This document shows positions 1 through 7,459 of a stretch of DNA of 28,010 bases, piece after piece. The notes beneath the pieces are model-generated. The model did not search any database and was not told the DNA's origin. It worked only from the letters and a program-made list of their open reading frames with translations. A program made the position numbers and the translations under genes. Origin of the DNA: PeH17 sp964414925 (GTDB lineage: Bacteria > Bacillota > Clostridia > Christensenellales > CAG-138); NCBI GenBank assembly GCA_964414925.1, contig CAYPXV010000010.1:1-28010 (forward strand), given 5' to 3'. Each line of letters opens with the position of its first letter. Within the stretch, counting starts at the first letter, position 1.

Positions 1-109
1 CGTAGGTGTCTGTTGCCCAGATGATGTTTTTCTTTGTCGTTTTATCTTGAAGCAGTAAATCCAGTACATTTGCAACCGGATAGCTGCCTATGTCTATCAA
101 TTTCTCCAC
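1..109 (-). CDS. Probable adenine-specific DNA methyltransferase, N-terminal fragment (gene continues past the left edge)
   Basis: An open minus-strand frame runs off the left edge; only the N-terminus is visible. The residues LLLQDKTTKKNIIWATDTY resemble a stretch I recall near the start of restriction-modification N6-adenine methyltransferases of Firmicutes; this rests on memory of the family, not on a search. The catalytic NPPY-type motif would lie outside the window. The frame is open back to a TAG at 202-200 but contains no ATG. I chose GTG at 109-107 because a perfect AAGGAGG lies at 127-121, with a rather long 11-base gap. GTG at 145 is an alternative with no clear ribosome site, and TTG at 100 is another. 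The gene follows DUF4364 on the same strand, about 97 bases downstream. If the family call is right it belongs to a restriction or orphan methylation locus, which is often horizontally acquired. Confidence 0.45.
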   Translation of the reverse strand, partial: MEKLIDIGSYPVANVLDLLLQDKTTKKNIIWATDTY

Positions 110-205
110 CTGAGCCGGAACCTCCTTACCACATGTTTTTAGCACAGAACTATCATTCGCCGTCTTTCGTTGAACTTCAATTTTGAAATATTCAAAAGAC
201 TATAT

Positions 206-751
206 TCACTCCACACTTTCACTTGTCAACCAACGGAGTACCTGAAGATAGAGTTCCGCATTTGCTTCTTCCCATTTTTTTGATGCAATTTGGGTAGATT
301 CGGCACTGGGAAGGATGATTTTCAGATCGAATATTGACTTGTCACCCTCGACAAGGGCAAGCTTTGCCTCGTAACTTCCGTCCGAACGCATACTGAAATC
401 ACTTCTTGTCGTACTGCTGCGATGATATTGGTCAAGATGTTCACTTATGTAATCATCGAGTTTTTTTCGTACCGATTTTGCCAACGTATTATCGAACATA
501 TCTATAACATTCATTCCTCGATTGGTCAAAAAATACATTTGCATTTCGACAACCGTCAGAGCTGCTATAAATCCCTCCTTCTCAAGAGAGTTCAACAATC
601 TCGGTATTGTCATTAAATCCATAACGTCCGTATCGGGTGCATTTTCAATTGCCGCCGTTTCAAGCGACTCTCTCGATAAGGGCAACTGACAACCGCGTAA
701 TATATAAAGCACTATAAGCTTTGCCCGATCTTCTCCCGTTGAAAAAAACAT
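206..751 (-). CDS. DUF4364 family winged-helix protein
   Basis: This 181-residue protein matches the length and layout of the DUF4364 family of Clostridia. The N-terminal half (about 10-85) has the helix pattern of a winged-helix DNA-binding domain, with a conserved-looking LPLSRESLETAAIEN segment followed by FLTNRGMNVIDMF, which resembles the wing and following helix. The C-terminal half (about 90-178) holds the family-specific region ending in KKWEEANAELYLQVLRWLT. It is probably a cytoplasmic transcriptional regulator, but no target is known from the sequence. The ATG at 751 has a strong GGAGGT just upstream, and a sigma-A-like promoter lies at 824-852. The neighbouring tRNA-Val gene is divergent. 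The family assignment is firm; the regulatory role is inferred from the fold. Confidence 0.85.
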   Translation of the reverse strand: MFFSTGEDRAKLIVLYILRGCQLPLSRESLETAAIENAPDTDVMDLMTIPRLLNSLEKEGFIAALTVVEMQMYFLTNRGMNVIDMFDNTLAKSVRKKLDDYISEHLDQYHRSSTTRSDFSMRSDGSYEAKLALVEGDKSIFDLKIILPSAESTQIASKKWEEANAELYLQVLRWLTSESVE

Positions 752-823
752 ATCGACCTCCGTTGAATATGTTGAAAAAAATAAAGGAAAAACTTAAAAA
801 TAATTGATATTTTAATCATTAAA

Positions 824-852
824 ATTATAACACGAAATCGAAAATAAGTGAA
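824..852 (-). promoter_or_regulatory. Sigma-A-like promoter of the DUF4364 gene
   Basis: On the minus strand TTCACT (852-847) and TATAAT (829-824) are 17 bases apart. The leader to the ATG at 751 is about 65 bases, very A/T-rich, and ends in GGAGGT. Confidence 0.6.
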
Positions 853-875
853 GAAAAAATTTTTTAAAAAAGGGG

Positions 876-904
876 TTGCAAAATCGTCGGCTTTAGTGTA
901 TAAT
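876..904 (+). promoter_or_regulatory. Promoter of tRNA-Val
   Basis: TTGCAA (876-881) and TATAAT (899-904) are separated by 17 bases. The expected start near 911 is only about 8 bases before the mature tRNA. It is divergent from the DUF4364 promoter. Confidence 0.75.
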
Positions 905-918
905 ACCATTCGTTCGAT

Positions 919-995
919 GGGGTTATAGCCCAGCTGGTTAGAGCGCTACGTTGACATCGTAGAGGTCATTGGTTCGATCCCAATTAATCCCACCA
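919..995 (+). tRNA. tRNA-Val (anticodon GAC)
   Basis: A full cloverleaf can be drawn. The acceptor GGGGTTA (919-925) pairs with TAATCCC (985-991), followed by A and an encoded CCA at 993-995. The anticodon stem CTACG/CGTAG encloses the loop TTGACAT, giving anticodon GAC, which reads GUC and GUU. The T arm is ATTGG-TTCGATC-CCAAT. The D stem GCCC/GAGC contains one C-A mismatch, a small oddity. Confidence 0.93.
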
Positions 996-1156
996 TCGTC
1001 ATCTATCCTGTGGTGTGCGTTACGTTTTGTTTTATAAACCCTCGCCTTGTTTATAGGGGTTATAGTCAAGATACCGGAAGGCACCCTCTGGTCTTATTTC
1101 TACGACCGTTTTTTTGTGATGCTTATTTGGGGTACCGGAAAGATCCGCATAACACC

Positions 1157-1182
1157 CGCACCTACTAGTAATAGTGGGTATT
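1157..1182 (+). other. Spacer between the two tRNAs (996-1217) with a small hairpin
   Basis: No gene is supported in the 222 bases between the tRNAs. The one clear structure is an imperfect hairpin with arms near 1154-1159 and 1174-1179 (ACCCGC with GTGGGT) around a palindromic TACTAGTA. The 10-mer GGGGTTATAG at 1056-1065 repeats the first ten bases of tRNA-Val, and TACCGGAA occurs twice (about 1072 and 1131). There is no clear promoter for tRNA-Gln, so the two tRNAs may be co-transcribed. Confidence 0.35.
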
Positions 1183-1217
1183 ATAGGCAGAGCGGACGGC
1201 ACTCCGGGATTTGACAT

Positions 1218-1291
1218 TGCCGAATGGTGTAACGGTAACACTAACGACTCTGACTCGTTCATTCCTGGTTCGAATCCAGGTTCGGCAGCCA
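1218..1291 (+). tRNA. tRNA-Gln (anticodon CUG)
   Basis: The acceptor TGCCGAA (1218-1224) pairs with TTCGGCA (1281-1287), then discriminator G and an encoded CCA at 1289-1291. The U1-A72 pair and G73 are typical of glutamine tRNAs. The anticodon stem AACGA/TCGTT holds loop CTCTGAC, so the anticodon is CUG, reading CAG. The T arm is CCTGG-TTCGAAT-CCAGG. A terminator follows at once. Confidence 0.93.
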
Positions 1292-1297
1292 GAATAG

Positions 1298-1327
1298 GGA
1301 CTTGTTTATAAAGCAAGTCCTTTTTTT
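1298..1327 (+). terminator. Rho-independent terminator after tRNA-Gln
   Basis: The stem GGACTTG/CAAGTCC has a 9-base loop and is followed by seven T residues (1321-1327). It starts about 6 bases after the tRNA CCA end. Confidence 0.85.
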
Positions 1328-1355
1328 GTTTCCACTTTTGTTTCAACCGTCGATA

Positions 1356-1384
1356 TTGCAAATAACATCGATTCATGTTATGAT
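1356..1384 (+). promoter_or_regulatory. Extended -10 promoter of the ECF sigma operon
   Basis: TTGCAA (1356-1361) and TATGAT (1379-1384) are 17 bases apart, and the -10 has the TGn extension. This suggests housekeeping expression. I did not find a convincing ECF-type (AAC...CGT with about 16 bases) promoter that would indicate autoregulation. Confidence 0.6.
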
Positions 1385-1452
1385 ACTAACGTTATATTCA
1401 TAAACATTACAACCGAAACTACTTTTAATTCGTTATATGTAGGAGTAAATGA

Positions 1453-1959
1453 TTGGCTAAGTTGAACTTTGACGAAATCTATAATGAATATTCCCGCCTT
1501 GTTTATTGGGCGGCTTATAGAGTTGTCCTTCATTGTGAGACAGCCGAAGATATAACTCAATCGGTGTTCGTCAAAGTGCTTTCAAATGAAGGCTTGTTGG
1601 CAAGACTTTCGCCACAACAACTCAAAAGTTGGCTTTATCGTACATCAACGAATCTTGCCATAGACTTTGTTAGGAAACATAAAAAAGAAAGTCTTAACAT
1701 TGAACCGTTTGATGAAGTGGTTCAGGATGAACACAGCGACCCGGAAACTGTTTCAATTGAACATGATATGTGTTTGCATGTTAAAAATGCAGTGGACTCC
1801 CTCGATGATATTTACAGGCAGGTCATAATTATGCATTATTATTCGAACCTTACTGTGAAAGAAATTTCATCGCTTACAGGTATCAGTGAGGGAACGCTGA
1901 AATCACGCCTTGTTCGTGCCAGAACTTTGCTTGCGGAAAAATTAAAAGATGGGGTTTAA
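1453..1959 (+). CDS. ECF (group 4) RNA polymerase sigma factor
   Basis: This 168-residue protein has the two-domain plan of extracytoplasmic-function sigma factors. Region 2 spans about 9-75 (NEYSRLVYWAAYRVV then CETAEDITQSVFVKVL), which binds core polymerase and the -10 element. Region 4 spans about 115-165 (HYYSNLTVKEISSLTGISEGTLKSRL), a helix-turn-helix for the -35 element. There is no SnoaL-like or other C-terminal extension. The start is TTG at 1453, chosen because AGGAG at 1441-1445 is seven bases upstream; the nearby ATG at 1449 reads into an immediate stop. The following gene starts inside its 3' end, so the two are translationally coupled, the normal arrangement for a sigma factor and its anti-sigma factor. 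Confidence 0.92.
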   Translation: MAKLNFDEIYNEYSRLVYWAAYRVVLHCETAEDITQSVFVKVLSNEGLLARLSPQQLKSWLYRTSTNLAIDFVRKHKKESLNIEPFDEVVQDEHSDPETVSIEHDMCLHVKNAVDSLDDIYRQVIIMHYYSNLTVKEISSLTGISEGTLKSRLVRARTLLAEKLKDGV

Positions 1960-1966
1960 TCATTGT

Positions 1967-2674
1967 ATGTTAGATAACGATTTTTATTCCGATGATAAAT
2001 TGGACAAGCTCTTGTTTGACTCCGCTTGTCAGCTTACGCAAAAAGTGGATTTCGATTCTATAAAACAACAGGCAATTTTGCAAAATAATGCAAAAAAACG
2101 TGCGCATCGTAAATTCATCCGTCGTACTGCCGTTGCGGCATGTATGCTTCTTTGTTTTGGCATACTGGGCGTTACGCTGGGTAAAGAACTTAAAGACCGT
2201 CCCGCAAAGGCTAATCATAACGTTGATGATACATTCGATGCCGAACCCGAAAACGACGGGGGTATTACTTTGATGGGAAATGATGTTACTTTCGATGAAT
2301 ACACAAAATGTATCAATGTCGGAACTTTGGGCAGTGACGCAGGTAAAATTAATAACGATACCATAAAAAACCTCTACCCCGATAAATTGCCGGACTATAT
2401 GGAAAAGAGGTCGGTTAAAAATAACGACCTCCTGCATAACGTTGCCTACGGTGAAGATAACGAAGGAAACAGTAAGTATTTTGATCTCTTTATTCTTTCC
2501 TATGCTCCCTACAGATTGAATCCGGGTCAAGTGGGTATTTTCGCAAAAGAGCAGGATATAACTTTCTATTGGCAGTTTAGCTCCAACAGAGTGATTTGCG
2601 TCCGTTTCGTCGGATTTGATAATGATGAAGCAACGCAAATGTTTAACGGTATGATAGAAAGGATAAAAGAATAA
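1967..2674 (+). CDS. Single-pass membrane protein, probable anti-sigma factor
   Basis: The protein has a cytoplasmic N-terminus of about 50 residues, a basic stretch (KKRAHRKFIRR), one membrane segment (AVAACMLLCFGILGVTLG) and an extracytoplasmic domain of about 150 residues. The outer domain resembles the DUF4367-type sensors seen beside Clostridial ECF sigma genes, although I could not confirm the family. There is no HxxxCxxC zinc motif, so it is not a ZAS-type anti-sigma factor. It overlaps or abuts the sigma gene, which supports a role in holding the sigma factor inactive at the membrane. Two in-frame ATGs are possible, 1949 and 1967. I prefer 1967, preceded by GGGG at 1951-1954, but 1949 would overlap the sigma gene by 11 bases. 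What it senses is not visible. Confidence 0.7.
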   Translation: MLDNDFYSDDKLDKLLFDSACQLTQKVDFDSIKQQAILQNNAKKRAHRKFIRRTAVAACMLLCFGILGVTLGKELKDRPAKANHNVDDTFDAEPENDGGITLMGNDVTFDEYTKCINVGTLGSDAGKINNDTIKNLYPDKLPDYMEKRSVKNNDLLHNVAYGEDNEGNSKYFDLFILSYAPYRLNPGQVGIFAKEQDITFYWQFSSNRVICVRFVGFDNDEATQMFNGMIERIKE

Positions 2675-2717
2675 AATTCATTTATCCTAATAAAAGAATA
2701 GAATTTGTTTATCCTAA
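2661..2717. repeat. 27-base tandem duplication at a convergent gene junction
   Basis: Two adjacent 27-base units (2664-2690 and 2691-2717) differ at three positions. The first spans the stop codon of the anti-sigma gene and the second spans the stop of the PHP gene on the other strand. Each ends in TTTATCC; together with GGATAAA at 2661-2667 this makes an inverted repeat that could act as a weak two-way terminator. Confidence 0.75.
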
Positions 2718-3415
2718 ACTTCTATGTTTATTATCCGATTTAATGCGTCAGCCTCTTTCGCTACCGCTATCGCAGAATCGAAATTGCCTACATTTGCGGC
2801 ACAATGTGCATCGCTTCCTATTACAAGTTTTGCACCGTGGGCAATGATTGTTCTTATCTCATCGGGTGTCAGACTTACATGCTTTGAATTTATTTCCAAA
2901 GCTATTCCGAGTTGACGTGCGCATTCTGCCATGTAAGCAATGTCAACGCTGATATACTCGTTCGGATGTGAAATGATGTTTGCCTTTGCTCTCTCCGCTG
3001 CCAGCATTATCGCTTCCGTATTTTGACGTGGGGTTGAGCGTCCGCCAAAGCTCTCGTAAAGTATATGCCTTGCGAATTTGTTTGTCGGTGCAATTCCTTT
3101 ATGGTAGCCTAAAATAATGACGTCATAATCGTTTCGATTCTTCGGTACATCGCTTTTCCCAAAATCGGTAACGTTACATTCCAATCCGATTTTTACATCT
3201 ATCTTATCTTTGAATTCTTTTCTCAAACATCTCAATTCTTCATTTAAACGTTCAAGTTTTTTTCCTCTCACGCCAAAATAAATATTGCCGCCGGCATGTT
3301 CGCTTATTGCGACGGACGTAAGTCCGGATTCTATCGCTTTAAGTATGTTGCTTCTCGGAGAATCCTTGCCGTGGCTGTAATATGTATGCGTGTGTAGGTC
3401 ATAAAGTATTTTCAT
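2714..3415 (-). CDS. PHP-domain phosphoesterase
   Basis: This 233-residue protein is a complete PHP (polymerase and histidinol phosphatase) domain of the YcdX-like, stand-alone type. The metal ligands expected in the fold are all visible: H8, H10 and H15 in the first motif, H40 (ISEH), E79 (GLE), H105 (GYHKG), H150 (SHPNE), and D202 and H204 (GSDAH). It should therefore be an active trinuclear-metal phosphoesterase in the cytoplasm; the substrate is unknown. The ATG lies inside the end of the RpiR gene, overlapping it by 17 bases, with AAGGA about 11 bases upstream, so translation is coupled. An RpiR regulator beside it suggests a sugar-phosphate or wall-sugar substrate, but that is inference. 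Confidence 0.87.
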   Translation of the reverse strand: MKILYDLHTHTYYSHGKDSPRSNILKAIESGLTSVAISEHAGGNIYFGVRGKKLERLNEELRCLRKEFKDKIDVKIGLECNVTDFGKSDVPKNRNDYDVIILGYHKGIAPTNKFARHILYESFGGRSTPRQNTEAIMLAAERAKANIISHPNEYISVDIAYMAECARQLGIALEINSKHVSLTPDEIRTIIAHGAKLVIGSDAHCAANVGNFDSAIAVAKEADALNRIINIEV

Positions 3416-4214
3416 CCGTGTTTTCAGTCCTTCTGCTAAATTGCCTTTTTACCAATATCAATATCAACTCAATGACGGCTCTTTGCGCACTGTCACTCTC
3501 AAATCCGTTCAATCTGTATATCTCCTCCAACCTTGAAACGGAAAAAATATAATCGATCTGCTTTGATACGCCGACGTCGAAAAGATTTGAAATCAGTGCG
3601 GTCACAGCCCCGTTATTTGAGGCTATTTGTATTGACTCACATAATTCATTTGTCAATGCGCTTTTGCTTATTCCGAAGAAAACATCGCTTGAGCCGAGCT
3701 TCGATGCGTATGTTTTCATCAACTTTACGTCATTCACGATAAGTGAATCATAGCCCATTACTGCAAGCTCACGGCATAAATCGGAACAAATATTTGCATC
3801 ATCTTCTTTTGCAAAAAAGATGATTCTGTCGGATAAGACTATTTTTCGACAAAACGATATAATCTCCGATTTGTCAAGCGATAGCATGGTAGACTCCATG
3901 GCTCGCAACTGTCCGTTCATCAATTTCTCGATCAGAACTTCGTCGCCGTCGGTATCGTTAATGCTATCTACCGCACCCTTAACAAGGCTTGCACTGCCGC
4001 TTGCAAGCGCAACTTTAAAGCGACTGAATCGTTCGTATCCGAGTCGCTTCACAAGTCTTGTTACGCTTGGCAAACTTACCTCTGCCGCTTGCGCAAGCTC
4101 ATTGATGGTCATCTTGGTCGCAAATTTTTCGTTTTCCAGAATGTACGTTGCTATTCTTCGCTCCGCAGGGGGCAGAGTAGAATAAATAGAATTCAGTTTA
4201 GCTTTTACCGGCAT
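3399..4214 (-). CDS. RpiR/MurR family transcriptional regulator
   Basis: This 271-residue protein has the standard RpiR plan. The N-terminal helix-turn-helix domain spans about 1-75 (LPPAERRIATYILENEKFATKMTINELA, then VSLPSVTRLVKRLGYERFSRFK). A C-terminal SIS domain spans about 120-255, which in this family binds a phosphosugar effector. The ATG at 4214 is preceded by GAGGTG that overlaps the stop codon of the lipoprotein gene, and its own 3' end overlaps the PHP gene. It probably regulates its own operon or a sugar pathway elsewhere; no operator could be assigned with confidence. Confidence 0.9.
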   Translation of the reverse strand: MPVKAKLNSIYSTLPPAERRIATYILENEKFATKMTINELAQAAEVSLPSVTRLVKRLGYERFSRFKVALASGSASLVKGAVDSINDTDGDEVLIEKLMNGQLRAMESTMLSLDKSEIISFCRKIVLSDRIIFFAKEDDANICSDLCRELAVMGYDSLIVNDVKLMKTYASKLGSSDVFFGISKSALTNELCESIQIASNNGAVTALISNLFDVGVSKQIDYIFSVSRLEEIYRLNGFESDSAQRAVIELILILVKRQFSRRTENTDENTL

Positions 4215-4224
4215 TTTCTATCGT

Positions 4225-5994
4225 TCACCTCGACATTAAGCCGAAATATTGTGCATATGCGGAATAATCGATGTTTTCAAACAAAACATTCTGTTCTATT
4301 CCTCCGATATAAATGCTTTCGGGATAGAATAATGTTCCCGATTTAATCTGCTCGGCATCATCCCAATCACTGTAATACACGTTGGCAAGGTCAACGGCGG
4401 GGAAGGATGTAATCTCCGCCCTGACTATATAAAGATTATACTTGTTATCCTGAAATACTATTTCACCGACTCGTAACGACGGAATGGTATCGGATCTCTC
4501 TCCCGAGCCTACAGGTGAAGCATAAGCCAATCCTCCGCCGTCAGGGTTGAGCACACGGGACGCTCTTACGGGTATCAATTCCGTCCCTACGGGAAGCGTA
4601 ACAACTTCTCCCGGGGTTCCTTCCGATGTAACTTTGTTACATGTCAAAGGTACGGCAAGCACCGCTTTACTTTGCGTGTACTGTTTTTCATTGACTGCGG
4701 CTTGCCAGAAAATGGTGTATCTGAAAAACAAATTTCCGTTTGAGTATAAGCTCAGTTCCAGATCTTCGTTTATATGAGCATTTATCTGCATGTACCTGAA
4801 TCCCATGATGTTGACAAGTGTTTCAAGACATAAATGGTTTCCTCGAACACCTATTGAAGTAAATGTATTTAACGCTCCGTACTCGGTTAATTCCTTTCCC
4901 GTTAATCCCGATGACGGATCAAAACCGAATATGTAATATTTTCCGTACTCACCACAGGTGTAAAATCCACTTCGCATTTTAAGTATTATTTCGATTCTTC
5001 CGTCATTTATATCCGAGTCTATGATTGTCAGCTCCGTGGGTATCAAGTTGCCAAATTCACAGGGTTCTTCATCGGTTTGCTCTATAAATGCATCAATCCA
5101 TTCATCGAACATGAATGAATACTGATCTCCGTTTTCTTTGAGAATTACCAGTCCGATTTGAGCGGATACAAATATAAGTTCATCCTCGAAATCGTTATCC
5201 AGGTCAATAAGGAACGGACTTGTATAATCGCCAATCTTTCCGCCTGCACATGTTTCAAGTGATGATTGTGCGATAATAATATTATCTTCGGTGGGAATGT
5301 ATGAATCGAGAATAGTTGCCTCGGTTCGTATGGCTTCAACGGACGAAAACAGAATGCCGCTTTCGTTCATCAATTCAGTAACGTATTCTTCACTTAAACA
5401 ACTTTCGTAGACCTCAACAAAAGTATCAAACAGTAAATCGGATAATCCGGAATCTTCTGAAATAACATAACCTTCATTTTCAACTGTAATCGGCAAAGTT
5501 ACATCAGGAATCCTCGTGAAATTCGAGAATGAAATCAAGGAAGCAAGTTGTTCCTTTACTGCGGAAACAAAACCCCAGGTGGTTAATGCTCCGCTTGAAG
5601 ACATGGCGGAAAACAGCTCGATAACCTCCGCTTCAAGGTCGGGGACGGTTAACAGAACCAAAGCAGTTAGATTTTCTTCATCTATTTCCTTTATTATGTA
5701 GTGTGTGGATTGAAGATAGAGCGTGAATAAATCGGCGGAAAGTTCATCAAGTCGTGCCATCAGCGATGAAAAATCCAATCCAAGTATTTTTGAGTTGTAG
5801 TAAATAAGCCCGCCTTTCTCTCCGCTCCACGAAATGTTCGAATCGGTGGGGAGGGGATCGGTTTCAAAACTATAATTATCATCGGACGGATCCGGAGATA
5901 ATGTACCGCTTTGCGGTGATGTACTGCACGCAAACAGCGTACAGACGGCAATGACTAACGCCAAGACCTTAATTATTAGGTGTTTCTTCTTCAT
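4225..5994 (-). CDS. Large secreted lipoprotein of unknown function
   Basis: This 589-residue protein starts with a lipoprotein signal peptide: basic KKKH, a hydrophobic core, and lipobox LFAC with Cys23 as the lipidation site. Residues about 24-45 form a Ser/Asp/Pro-rich spacer. The middle (about 250-400) contains a segment starting FLIDLDNDFEDELIFVSA, which resembles a single FG-GAP or VCBS-like calcium-binding beta-propeller blade. The C-terminal third has beta-rich segments with no family I recognise. It is first in an operon with RpiR and PHP genes, 10 bases before RpiR, behind a consensus promoter at 6045-6073. The outer-face location suggests binding or sensing of an external ligand; the function is unknown. 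Confidence 0.75.
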   Translation of the reverse strand: MKKKHLIIKVLALVIAVCTLFACSTSPQSGTLSPDPSDDNYSFETDPLPTDSNISWSGEKGGLIYYNSKILGLDFSSLMARLDELSADLFTLYLQSTHYIIKEIDEENLTALVLLTVPDLEAEVIELFSAMSSSGALTTWGFVSAVKEQLASLISFSNFTRIPDVTLPITVENEGYVISEDSGLSDLLFDTFVEVYESCLSEEYVTELMNESGILFSSVEAIRTEATILDSYIPTEDNIIIAQSSLETCAGGKIGDYTSPFLIDLDNDFEDELIFVSAQIGLVILKENGDQYSFMFDEWIDAFIEQTDEEPCEFGNLIPTELTIIDSDINDGRIEIILKMRSGFYTCGEYGKYYIFGFDPSSGLTGKELTEYGALNTFTSIGVRGNHLCLETLVNIMGFRYMQINAHINEDLELSLYSNGNLFFRYTIFWQAAVNEKQYTQSKAVLAVPLTCNKVTSEGTPGEVVTLPVGTELIPVRASRVLNPDGGGLAYASPVGSGERSDTIPSLRVGEIVFQDNKYNLYIVRAEITSFPAVDLANVYYSDWDDAEQIKSGTLFYPESIYIGGIEQNVLFENIDYSAYAQYFGLMSR

Positions 5995-6044
5995 TTTTAT
6001 TCCTTCTTGCGTTTATTTTGATGGTTTTTATTCGTCTTACAACC

Positions 6045-6073
6045 ATTATATTGTTTTTTATCGCTATTGTCAA
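6045..6073 (-). promoter_or_regulatory. Consensus sigma-A promoter of the lipoprotein-RpiR-PHP operon
   Basis: The minus strand reads TTGACA (6073-6068), 17 bases, TATAAT (6050-6045), a perfect match at both boxes. It is divergent from the dockerin gene promoter, whose -10 ends about 90 bases away. Confidence 0.85.
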
Positions 6074-6132
6074 CTTTTTTTCGTTAAAACGATGGATTAG
6101 AGGGTATTTTTTTAAAAAAAGTTAATTTTTGC

Positions 6133-6161
6133 TTGCGTATTCACTCCCAAAGTGATATACT
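6133..6161 (+). promoter_or_regulatory. Extended -10 promoter of the first dockerin gene
   Basis: TTGCGT (6133-6138) and TATACT (6156-6161) are 17 bases apart, with a TGA extension before the -10. Because the promoter occupies 6133-6161, the upstream in-frame ATG at 6133 cannot be the start codon. Confidence 0.6.
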
Positions 6162-6180
6162 TAAAAAAAACGGAGTGATT

Positions 6181-7440
6181 ATGAACAAGATCAAATTTAT
6201 TGCAATTATAGTTGTTGCTGCACTGCTGATTCAAACAGCATTTTACGTAACTGCCGATGAATCTCTCGATGATGCACTTAATGTAGGCGGCGGAGAACTT
6301 TGTTTCGAAACCGTCAGTGAATACCCCTGGAGCGATTGTGAAATTGACGGAAGGCTTGCCGCAAAAAGCGGGAACCGAGAGCAGGATAGTTCAACTTCGA
6401 CTCTGTCACTCACTGTTTTTTTGGGTGAAGGTCAATCTATTGAATTCGACTGGAATGTTGACTGCGAGTCTTACACAACGCTTATCCCCAGAGATTACCT
6501 TGTGTTTTCCGTTGATGGAGAATATCTGTCACAAATACACAGTACGGTAGCGGATACGCCTCTCGGATGGCAACATTATTGCTGGCAAGCACCGTCGGAT
6601 GGAACGTATCTGTTTGAATGGATATATGTAAAGGATTCGTCGCTCAGCGAAGGTATGGATTGCGGCTATGTGGATGACGTGGAGATTACAGGTGAAGCGA
6701 TAGTGCCGCCCACGCCCACACCTTTGCCTTCTCCCGGTGAACACTTCACCATTTTCTCGGAGGACTTTTCCGTACAGCCTGATGATTGGTGGAATGATGA
6801 CTTTGACGGAGACGGTAACTACTGGCTTTGGGGAACTGAATTCGGACACGATGCCCCCGGTGCAGTCTATTCGTACTCCTATTTGAACTGGGGCGGGGCA
6901 TTGACTCCCGATAACCAGCTTTGCACACCCGAATTTACAATTCCCGAAAATATAAGTGAGGCAACGCTTGATTTTTGGTTGTATTCTATAGATGACGAGT
7001 ATTGCTTTGAACATTTGGATGTCCTTTTGGTTGCAATAGAGGATAATTTCTTCGGTGGGTATGACCTTATCGAAATCGAGGAACTTGCTTCAATTACGCT
7101 ATCTGATGGCGAATGGCATAAATATACGATTGATTTAACTCAGTTCTCAGGATATGAACAGGTCAACATCGCTTTTGTTCATCGTGATGTCACCGACCAA
7201 TACGGAATTGTTATAGACGATGTTGAAATTACAGCCGTAATGTCAAACAATACTCAGTTGATGGGCGATGTCAACGGTGACGGTCAAATAACAAATGCCG
7301 ATGCTCTTATGGTTATTCGCCACGGAATGGGACTGATTCAATTGTCGGATGACGTCATACCCGTTGCGGACGTAAACTCCGACGGTATTGTGAATATTGC
7401 GGATGCTGTCGCAATAATGAGAATCGCAATGCACCTATGA
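6181..7440 (+). CDS. Secreted protein with choice-of-anchor J-like domain and C-terminal type I dockerin
   Basis: The protein has 419 residues from ATG 6181, which has GGAG at 6172-6175. Residues 1-25 are a signal peptide ending near FYVTADE. Residues about 30-175 form a beta-sandwich-like region ending in YVDDVEI, and residues about 190-355 repeat this plan (EDFSVQPDDWWNDD to GIVIDDVEI), resembling choice-of-anchor J or cleaved-adhesin modules. A PPTPTPLPSPGE linker separates them. Residues 361-419 are a type I dockerin with two calcium loops (GDVNGDGQITNADA and ADVNSDGIVNIADA). Dockerins bind cohesins on scaffoldins; no cohesin is in the window. No catalytic domain is visible, so it may be a binding or structural component of a surface complex. 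Confidence 0.85.
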   Translation: MNKIKFIAIIVVAALLIQTAFYVTADESLDDALNVGGGELCFETVSEYPWSDCEIDGRLAAKSGNREQDSSTSTLSLTVFLGEGQSIEFDWNVDCESYTTLIPRDYLVFSVDGEYLSQIHSTVADTPLGWQHYCWQAPSDGTYLFEWIYVKDSSLSEGMDCGYVDDVEITGEAIVPPTPTPLPSPGEHFTIFSEDFSVQPDDWWNDDFDGDGNYWLWGTEFGHDAPGAVYSYSYLNWGGALTPDNQLCTPEFTIPENISEATLDFWLYSIDDEYCFEHLDVLLVAIEDNFFGGYDLIEIEELASITLSDGEWHKYTIDLTQFSGYEQVNIAFVHRDVTDQYGIVIDDVEITAVMSNNTQLMGDVNGDGQITNADALMVIRHGMGLIQLSDDVIPVADVNSDGIVNIADAVAIMRIAMHL

Positions 7441-7459
7441 GTAGCATTTTCTTAAAGTA

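Noticed and set aside
1056..1130. A third tRNA gene
   Set aside because: The first 10 bases match tRNA-Val, but no anticodon arm, T arm or acceptor partner can be drawn.
1032..1376. A 114-residue minus-strand open frame across the tRNA region
   Set aside because: It is antisense to tRNA-Gln; the AEPGFEPG-like peptide is the well-known translation artefact of tRNA T-arms, and it has no ribosome site.
1970..2638. A 222-residue minus-strand open frame
   Set aside because: It mirrors the anti-sigma gene, has no ribosome site and no recognisable domain.
6133..6180. Upstream ATG extending the first dockerin protein by 16 residues
   Set aside because: The extension covers the promoter and would hide the signal peptide; GGAG precedes ATG 6181.
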